Assembly: GCA_002897635.1 (NCBI GenBank)
Contig: BDTD01000015.1
Location: forward strand, 62,001 to 126,000
Source of the DNA: a bacterium BMS3Abin11
Lineage (GTDB): Bacteria > Pseudomonadota > Gammaproteobacteria > BMS3Bbin11
Length of the DNA stretch: 64,000 bases
Reading direction: 5' to 3'
This document shows positions 57,770 to 64,000 of this stretch, piece after piece (the first letter of the stretch is position 1; every line of letters starts with the position of its first letter). A program made the position numbers and the translations under genes. Under the pieces are notes generated by a model. That model did not search any database. It had not been told where the DNA came from and worked only from the letters and a program-made list of their open reading frames with translations.

Positions 57770-58212
57770 TAACCTTTGGATGTCAGAGTTATATCGATTG
57801 CAGCGCGCAAGGCCAGGGTGTATCCAGCCGGACCCAGCCCGGAGATCACGCCCTTCGCCAGATCCGACAACAGGGATTTTTGGCGAAAGGGTTCACGCGC
57901 ATGCACATTGGAAAGATGAATTTCAATAAAGGGAACGGCAACTGCTGCCAGTGCATCACGTATCGCAACGCTGGTATGGGTGAATGCTGCTGGATTAATA
58001 ATAATAAAATCACACTCGACCGCATGTTGAATCCTGTCAACCAGCTCATGTTCGGCATTGCTTTGCATAAACTCCAGTTCAACACCATTTTTATCGGCAA
58101 GCATCTGACAATCAGAATTAATACTGGCCAGTGTCGCCGAACCATAATGCTCAGGCTCACGTTCTCCCAGCATATTCAGGTTTGGTCCATGTAATATAAG
58201 TATTTTAGTCAT
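57769..58212 (-). CDS. aroQ: 3-dehydroquinate dehydratase, type II
   Basis: A 147-residue dodecameric-type enzyme. [21 protein letters not shown] carries the flexible loop with catalytic Arg and Tyr; [16 protein letters not shown] and [14 protein letters not shown] follow. Start ATG 58212 is the family start; the TTG upstream adds an unsupported leader. It catalyses a shikimate-pathway step, like aroE and the shikimate kinase gene in this window. Confidence 0.95.
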   Translation of the reverse strand: MTKILILHGPNLNMLGEREPEHYGSATLASINSDCQMLADKNGVELEFMQSNAEHELVDRIQHAVECDFIIINPAAFTHTSVAIRDALAAVAVPFIEIHLSNVHAREPFRQKSLLSDLAKGVISGLGPAGYTLALRAAIDITLTSKG

Positions 58213-58339
58213 CGTGCAGGAGTGTTTCAGACCAATAACAGGGTGTATTCCCAATATGTTGCCTAATCACCGGGAAATTGTCCAGTTAGATGTAAAATTA
58301 ATGGAGTTAGGGTGATTTTAACAGCAAAGTTGCGACCGA

Positions 58340-58550
58340 TTACAGATGATTTTCTATCATTTTTTCCAGTTCCTGGCGACTGAATTCACCTGATTTTAAG
58401 TAAATGGCGTTGCCATTTCAGCCAAACAATACACTGTAGGGCAGGGCGCCGAGACGGTTACCCAGGGACGTCATCAAAGACCTTGTTATATAGAAAGATG
58501 CCGCAATACCTGCCAGTAATGCCAGTCCGGCAAACAGCCAATTATTGTAG
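58340..58550 (-). pseudogene. Decayed TlpA-like thiol:disulfide oxidoreductase
   Basis: Directly behind dsbD, the minus strand reads NNWLFAGLALLAGIAASFYI (a membrane anchor), then at once LGNRLGALPYSVLFG, an in-frame TGA, and NGNAIYLKSGEFSRQELEKM...HL with a final stop. The second part is the C-terminal end of a TlpA/ResA-type thioredoxin fold (cis-proline LPYSV). The central part with the CxxC active site is missing, no start codon is present, and the TGA interrupts the rest. An intact tlpA is common at this place in related gene orders. Confidence 0.75.
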
Positions 58551-60917
58551 TCACTTTACGCTAGCTGCTTTTGTGGCTTTTTTAATAGTTTCCGTGAACT
58601 CAACCCCATTCTGATAGCCAATAACACGCAGGCTTTGTATTTCCTGTCCATCCAGTCCGAAGAATAACAAAGCGGGTGGGCCAAACAGATTGAATTTCTT
58701 TAATACCGCCTTGTCTGCCTCATCATTTGCTGTCAGATCAAGCCGCAAGAGGCTATATCCCGAAAGCGCATTGATGACTGTAGGTGATTTGAATGTGGTG
58801 TTTTCCATGCGCACGCATTCCACACACCACTCTGCAAAGAAATCAACAAAGACCGGCTTGCCTTCGTTCACCGCCCTGCTAACCGCTGCTTCAAGAGCCG
58901 GCAGGCCCTTGACATCTTCAAACTTCAATCCTACCCCTGAGTCTGCATCACCACTCGGCGTACTGACATACTGATTAGTACCAGAAATTTTTTCCAGCGG
59001 ATTAAAGATATCTGCAGCACCAGTTAACGAACCGATAAATAGTGCGAACCCATAGAGCATAAGGATGATGCCTGTTCCTTTCCAGAATTTTTGCCAGCCG
59101 GAGGCAGTATCAGACAAAGAATCAAAGGCACGCATGTAGATCGCTGAAACTATTAATAGTGCAGCCCACAATGCCATGGTGACAGCGACCGGCAGTATGC
59201 GTTCAAGCAGCCATATTGCGACCCCCAGCATCAGCACACCAAACACGGCCTTCACGGCATTCATCCAGGTGCCGGCCTTCGGCAGCAAGCTGCCTGCGGA
59301 TGCGCCGATTAATAATAGCGGCACACCCATACCCAACGACATCACAAATAGTGCAACACCTCCCAGCACAAAGTCTCCACTCTGACCTATATACAGCAAT
59401 GCGCCGGAGAGAGGGGCTGCCACACAGGGGCCGATGATCAACGCCGATAGCGCACCCATGACGAAGACACCGCTATAGGCTCCACCGGGTATCTTACTGG
59501 ATTTTTCAGTCAGTTTAGTCTGTAGCCCAGCAGGCAATTGAATATCATAAAAACCGAACATGGAAAATGACAGCAATACAAATACCAGTGCTGAGGCGGC
59601 GAGTACCCAGGTATTCTGGAACGCCGACGACAATAACTCCCCGGTCAGCCCCGCAAGCATCCCGGCAAACGTGTACATGATAGTCATACCAAGAACATAT
59701 GCCACCGAAAGCATGAAGGCCTTTTTGCGTGTGATGCCCGCGCCCTGGCCAACAATGATCCCGGACAGAATAGGGATCATGGGAAACACACAGGGCGTCA
59801 TTGATAACGCAAGACCAAACAAAAAGAAGGCAATGATCGTGGAGATGATACTGCCACCGGCCAATATTGCCATCACGCTTTGTTCATCTGACACTTCTGG
59901 CATCGAGTCCATACGAGGTATGTCAGACATACTTCTGGATAAATTAGTTTTTTCTGGCGCTGAGGCCACCGGTATAACAGAGCGCTCTGTATCGCTAATG
60001 CCATCACCCAGGCTTACATCAACCGTTTTAGTTATCGGTGGATAGCAAATACCTTTATCCGCACAACCCTGATATTTGGCGATCAGCTTAAATTTTCCAT
60101 CAGTGCTTTTTCCTGACAGAGTTAGATCAATAGTAAAGTTATAATGATAAACCTCTGTACGACCAACAAACTCATCTTCTTTGATATCACCAGCAGGCAA
60201 TTGATAGGGTTGTATATTGATCCCAGGGGTGGCGCTTTTGAAGACAAACTTATCCCTGTAAAGATAGTAATTTTCAGCAATAAGCAGTGATACAAATACT
60301 TTATTCGCGGCAGTAGAAATGACACTAAGCTGGAATGCCTCATCCGGCGGTAAATACTCATTTTCTCCAGCACTTTGCTCGAGTAACGACGCCAGTCCGG
60401 ACCGTGTAGCAGGAGTTGATAAAGGTTTTTTAACGGGTAGAGAAACAGGGGGCAGGGCGCTTGTTGCGGGCAATGCGGGCAAAGTAATTTTTAGTTCTTT
60501 GCTTATGGGAGGATAACAAACGCCTAATGGATCATTACAGCCCTGGTACACCACCTTAAGGGCAACACTTTCTGTACTTTGATCACTGCGAATAACCGGC
60601 AATTCAATAGCGACGGACTTTTTGTATATTTCCACATCGCCAAAAAACTCATCCTGTTTAAGGATGGCAGCAGGCATCAAAGGCTTATCGAGGCGGTTGG
60701 AAGAATCTTTTAACTCAAATGAGAATTTATTCTGATAAAGGTAATAACCCGGAGCAATCTTCCAGTTTAGTGTAATCTTATCGGCACTTACGATCGGCTC
60801 ATCAAGCACAAAGGCCTTGTCCGGCTCGAGTAAATCATCCTGTGACCACGCCTGAACACTCGTCAGCACCATCAATACAGCCAGTAGCGTACGAGTTATA
60901 AAAATAGCTCTCTTCAT
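58551..60917 (-). CDS. dsbD: Thiol:disulfide interchange protein DsbD with duplicated N-terminal domain
   Basis: A 788-residue membrane protein that passes electrons from cytoplasmic thioredoxin to the periplasm. After a signal peptide there are two tandem DsbD-alpha domains, each ending in a CxxxxxCYPP-type motif (GCNDPLGVCYPPI and GCADKGICYPPI), instead of the usual one. Then come eight membrane helices with the redox cysteines in SMTPCVFPMIP and IIGPCVAAPLSG, and a C-terminal thioredoxin domain with FFAEWCVECVRM. Five bases behind cutA. Confidence 0.94.
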   Translation of the reverse strand: MKRAIFITRTLLAVLMVLTSVQAWSQDDLLEPDKAFVLDEPIVSADKITLNWKIAPGYYLYQNKFSFELKDSSNRLDKPLMPAAILKQDEFFGDVEIYKKSVAIELPVIRSDQSTESVALKVVYQGCNDPLGVCYPPISKELKITLPALPATSALPPVSLPVKKPLSTPATRSGLASLLEQSAGENEYLPPDEAFQLSVISTAANKVFVSLLIAENYYLYRDKFVFKSATPGINIQPYQLPAGDIKEDEFVGRTEVYHYNFTIDLTLSGKSTDGKFKLIAKYQGCADKGICYPPITKTVDVSLGDGISDTERSVIPVASAPEKTNLSRSMSDIPRMDSMPEVSDEQSVMAILAGGSIISTIIAFFLFGLALSMTPCVFPMIPILSGIIVGQGAGITRKKAFMLSVAYVLGMTIMYTFAGMLAGLTGELLSSAFQNTWVLAASALVFVLLSFSMFGFYDIQLPAGLQTKLTEKSSKIPGGAYSGVFVMGALSALIIGPCVAAPLSGALLYIGQSGDFVLGGVALFVMSLGMGVPLLLIGASAGSLLPKAGTWMNAVKAVFGVLMLGVAIWLLERILPVAVTMALWAALLIVSAIYMRAFDSLSDTASGWQKFWKGTGIILMLYGFALFIGSLTGAADIFNPLEKISGTNQYVSTPSGDADSGVGLKFEDVKGLPALEAAVSRAVNEGKPVFVDFFAEWCVECVRMENTTFKSPTVINALSGYSLLRLDLTANDEADKAVLKKFNLFGPPALLFFGLDGQEIQSLRVIGYQNGVEFTETIKKATKAASVK

Positions 60918-60922
60918 TTATG

Positions 60923-61276
60923 TCACTCTGATTTGTTTTTGTCTGGATGAAGAACCCAGTTCAGATAATCTGATAACCCACCAGAAACTGAGACAGTGAT
61001 GATCTCTGGAAGTTCGTATGGATGCATATCCAGGATACTTTCCTCTAATGCACGGTAGTTGTCAGACGAACATTTTATCAGCATCAATGATTCATTGTCC
61101 TGCTGCACTTTACCCTGCCAGCGATAGAAGGATTTTACCCGAGGGATTATATTTATGCAGACAGCCAGTTTTGACTCAAGCAAAGAGCTAGCTATGCCTT
61201 CTGATTGATCCATAGGACAAGTCACCAGTACCAGCAAAACCCCTTCTTCCACTAGTTGGTCAGTATTATTGGACAT
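60923..61276 (-). CDS. cutA: Divalent-cation tolerance protein CutA
   Basis: A 117-residue trimeric protein: LVTCPMDQSEGIASSLLESKLAVCINIIP, SFYRWQGKVQQDNE and HPYELPEIITV are family marks. CutA is linked to copper tolerance, but its biochemical role is not settled. Upstream of dsbD in the same operon, as in many gammaproteobacteria. Confidence 0.94.
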   Translation of the reverse strand: MSNNTDQLVEEGVLLVLVTCPMDQSEGIASSLLESKLAVCINIIPRVKSFYRWQGKVQQDNESLMLIKCSSDNYRALEESILDMHPYELPEIITVSVSGGLSDYLNWVLHPDKNKSE

Positions 61277-61380
61277 TTCGTAACCTTTTGATCATATCTA
61301 CACAACCCTTAACTTATTTATTATTGAGAACTGATAGGCTATTCTTGTCCGGCAACCAACCCAACGCAAGCCCTTTAAAT

Positions 61381-62166
61381 ATGTCTGAATTTGTCACACC
61401 AGTCATTTTGCCTGGCGAAAAAGAAATCCGCTTAATCCAACCAGATGGTGAAAATATTCGAGGTTATTTTTACGATACCGGTAATGGCCCGGTAGGCATC
61501 TATCTGCATGGCTTCCGCTCCCATTGCAATGGAGAAAAAGCGCTGCAGTTTGCTCAACACGCCATTTCCATGGACCGCTCATGGCTGCGTTTTGATTTAC
61601 GTGGACACGGCAGATCAGATGGTGACCTGAAAGATCAGATAATCTCATCCGGGGTTTCTGACCTGTTGCGAGTAATTGACTGGGTAATTGACCGGCCACT
61701 GATTTTGCATGGCTCAAGCATGGGTGGCTGGATCAGCCTGCTGGCTACCATGCGTCGCAAACCACGTATTTCAGGCATGATGCTGATCGCTCCTGCCTTC
61801 AATTTTGTGCAACACAGCCTGTCTACACTGCCCGTTCAGATACTACAGCAATGGAAAGCTGAAACCTACATGAGCTTCCCTGATGCCTATGGCGGGGAAC
61901 CCTACACACTGAGGTATGACATCATGCAGGACGCAGAACAATATGATGTGATGAATACAGATATATCCATTGATATACCTCTACATATTGTACACGGTGA
62001 GAATGACCCCATAATACCTATTACGTACACAGATAAATTCATCCGTCACGCACATTTACCAGGACTCATATTCGAAAGGATACCGAAGGGGGACCATCGC
62101 CTGACTGATCACATCCCACTAATAATTAGCCATATCGACTGTATATGGCAGGAGATTTACAAATGA
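61381..62166 (+). CDS. Alpha/beta hydrolase
   Basis: A 261-residue hydrolase. The nucleophile elbow is HGSSMGGW, the oxyanion region IYLHGFRSH, the acid VHGENDPIIP and the catalytic histidine KGDHRL. It also shows DLRGHGRSDG. Resembles small serine esterases/peptidases of the YfhR/BAAT type; the substrate is unknown. The start is set at ATG 61381; an earlier ATG at 61288 adds 31 residues overlapping the cutA promoter region. Overlaps fxsA by four bases (ATGA). Confidence 0.82.
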   Translation: MSEFVTPVILPGEKEIRLIQPDGENIRGYFYDTGNGPVGIYLHGFRSHCNGEKALQFAQHAISMDRSWLRFDLRGHGRSDGDLKDQIISSGVSDLLRVIDWVIDRPLILHGSSMGGWISLLATMRRKPRISGMMLIAPAFNFVQHSLSTLPVQILQQWKAETYMSFPDAYGGEPYTLRYDIMQDAEQYDVMNTDISIDIPLHIVHGENDPIIPITYTDKFIRHAHLPGLIFERIPKGDHRLTDHIPLIISHIDCIWQEIYK

Positions 62167-62612
62167 GAGGCCTCCCGCTGGGACTTTTACTGTTCATCCT
62201 TGCACCCATTGCTGAAATCTGGCTAATGATTGATATTGGCTCTGTTATCGGCGCCGGCTGGACCGTGCTGGCAATAATTGCCACCGCTATCATTGGTGGC
62301 ACGCTGGTTCGCTATCAGGGTATCGGTATCTACGCCCGTATGAATCAATCAGTCTCCCGGGGAGAATTGCCCGCCATGGAAATGGTAGAAGGCCTGGCCC
62401 TGTTTATCAGCGGCATACTGCTGCTGACCCCGGGCTTCATAACCGATACCATGGGTTTCCTGATACTCATCCCGCCCCTGCGCCGCTGGTTTGCACTCAA
62501 CATGCTGAAACGCTTCTTCATTATCCCGAATGCAGAAAATCCAACCTCTGGCGACGATCTGAGTGCTGGCCCAAAAACGATTGAAGGCGAATTCCGGCGA
62601 ATTGACAAGTAA
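62163..62612 (+). CDS. fxsA: FxsA family membrane protein
   Basis: A 149-residue protein with three hydrophobic segments: LPLGLLLFILAPIAEIWLM, WTVLAIIATAIIGGTLVRYQG and ALFISGILLLTPGFITDTMG. In E. coli FxsA overproduction suppresses phage T7 exclusion by the F plasmid; its normal role is unclear. It commonly precedes groESL, as here. Confidence 0.9.
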   Translation: MRGLPLGLLLFILAPIAEIWLMIDIGSVIGAGWTVLAIIATAIIGGTLVRYQGIGIYARMNQSVSRGELPAMEMVEGLALFISGILLLTPGFITDTMGFLILIPPLRRWFALNMLKRFFIIPNAENPTSGDDLSAGPKTIEGEFRRIDK

Positions 62613-62640
62613 ATCAAAATCTTTTGATTTTCAGCAACCC

Positions 62641-62668
62641 CTTGAAATTTTCCCTGTCACCCTTATTT
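62641..62668 (+). promoter_or_regulatory. Sigma-32 heat-shock promoter candidate of groESL
   Basis: CTTGAA, 13 bp, then CCCTTATTT, close to the sigma-32 consensus (CTTGAAA, 11-15 bp, CCCCATnT). About 110 bp ahead of groES. Confidence 0.5.
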
Positions 62669-62678
62669 GTCTAGCAGC

Positions 62679-62706
62679 TTGACATACTTCGGTTCATGCT
62701 TATCAT
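62679..62706 (+). promoter_or_regulatory. Sigma-70 promoter of groESL
   Basis: TTGACA, a 16-bp spacer and TATCAT. The -10 touches the CIRCE operator, so HrcA binding would block transcription start. Confidence 0.75.
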
Positions 62707-62732
62707 TAGCACTCAACACTGTAGAGTGCTAA
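62706..62732. promoter_or_regulatory. CIRCE operator (HrcA binding site)
   Basis: TTAGCACTC, nine bases, GAGTGCTAA: an exact match to the CIRCE consensus. It represses groESL through HrcA at normal temperature. Confidence 0.96.
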
Positions 62733-62779
62733 TTTCGCACCGAAGTCTATAATCAATTAATTATTGGAGATTTAAAACA

Positions 62780-63067
62780 ATGAGTATTCGACCCCTTCAT
62801 GACCGTGTAGTCGTACGTCGACTGGACGAGGAACGTACCACAGCCGGTGGTATCGTCATCCCTGATTCCGCCACCGAAAAACCAATGGAAGGTGAAGTCA
62901 TCTCTGTTGGTAATGGCAAAATCAGTGAGAACGGCGATGTCCGCCCACTTGATGTTAAGCCTGGCGACAAGGTGTTGTTCGGAAAGTATTCCGGCACCGA
63001 AGTCAAGATCGATGGCGAGGAACTTCTCGTTATGCGTGAAGACGACATCATGGCAGTCGTTGAATAA
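62780..63067 (+). CDS. groES: Co-chaperonin GroES
   Basis: A 95-residue lid of the chaperonin. [13 protein letters not shown], the mobile loop ([19 protein letters not shown]), and [22 protein letters not shown] are standard. Followed by groEL after 39 bp with a GAGGAC ribosome-binding region. Controlled by CIRCE and probably heat-shock sigma factor. Confidence 0.97.
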   Translation: MSIRPLHDRVVVRRLDEERTTAGGIVIPDSATEKPMEGEVISVGNGKISENGDVRPLDVKPGDKVLFGKYSGTEVKIDGEELLVMREDDIMAVVE

Positions 63068-63079
63068 ACGATTATTTAA

Positions 63080-64000
<921 letters not shown>

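Overview
The window looks like one contiguous piece of a gammaproteobacterial chromosome. The evidence is gene order: mnmG-rsmG-parA-parB-atpIBEFHAGDC-glmU is the arrangement usually found near the replication origin, and dsbD-(tlpA)-aroQ-accB-accC-prmA-DUF3426-dusB-fis-purH is a typical gammaproteobacterial string. LpxL-type acyltransferases and a heptose phosphatase show a Gram-negative envelope. A secreted DsrE-like protein, a porin, a TRAP binding protein and a PEP-CTERM protein fit a free-living aquatic or sediment bacterium, possibly a sulfur oxidiser, but no gene here settles the genus. I saw no tRNA, rRNA, CRISPR array, prophage or intact transposase.

Layout. 1-7 kb: truncated ECF sigma factor, DsrE-like/porin pair, TRAP binding protein, degenerate GGDEF protein, uvrD, then a nest of two palindromic elements. 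7-10 kb: outer-membrane protein, trhA, glmU and a decayed glmS start. 10-22 kb: SlyD-like isomerase, ATP synthase operon with its promoter, parAB, rsmG, mnmG. 22-27 kb: FHA protein, PP2C phosphatase and CHASE2 kinase. 27-34 kb: two unknown exported proteins, two LpxL-type acyltransferases, an aldolase-like protein, recG, ubiA, an orphan ParA. 34-44 kb: aroE, fetAB-like transporter, pdxA-rsmA, shikimate kinase, plsC-gmhB-mazG-like, glyQS. 44.6-48.6 kb: a small accessory island bounded by inverted repeats, carrying a PEP-CTERM protein with a sigma-54 promoter and a DUF4160/HTH toxin-antitoxin-like pair. 48.6-64 kb: mtgA, purH, fis, dusB, the DUF3426 protein, prmA, accCB, aroQ, a decayed tlpA, dsbD, cutA, a hydrolase, fxsA and groESL with CIRCE and heat-shock promoter signals.

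The unusual content is between the genes. Two families of palindromic elements are scattered through housekeeping operons. One is about 160 bp long (five copies, one inserted in another with a TA target duplication). The other is 264-269 bp long (four copies), built as two hairpins inside a long terminal inverted repeat. Within each family the length and unpaired segments are kept while the paired arms differ between copies and remain complementary. The ends of these elements have been taken into gene function: they hold Shine-Dalgarno sequences for accB, accC and prmA, the start codon of recG and the last codons of the HTH gene. Several intergenic gaps also carry 7-bp tandem repeats of differing sequence.

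Other points for a second look: rsmA has no ordinary start codon and appears to begin at AUC; a glmS N-terminal remnant lies behind glmU; a tlpA remnant with a deletion and an in-frame stop lies behind dsbD.
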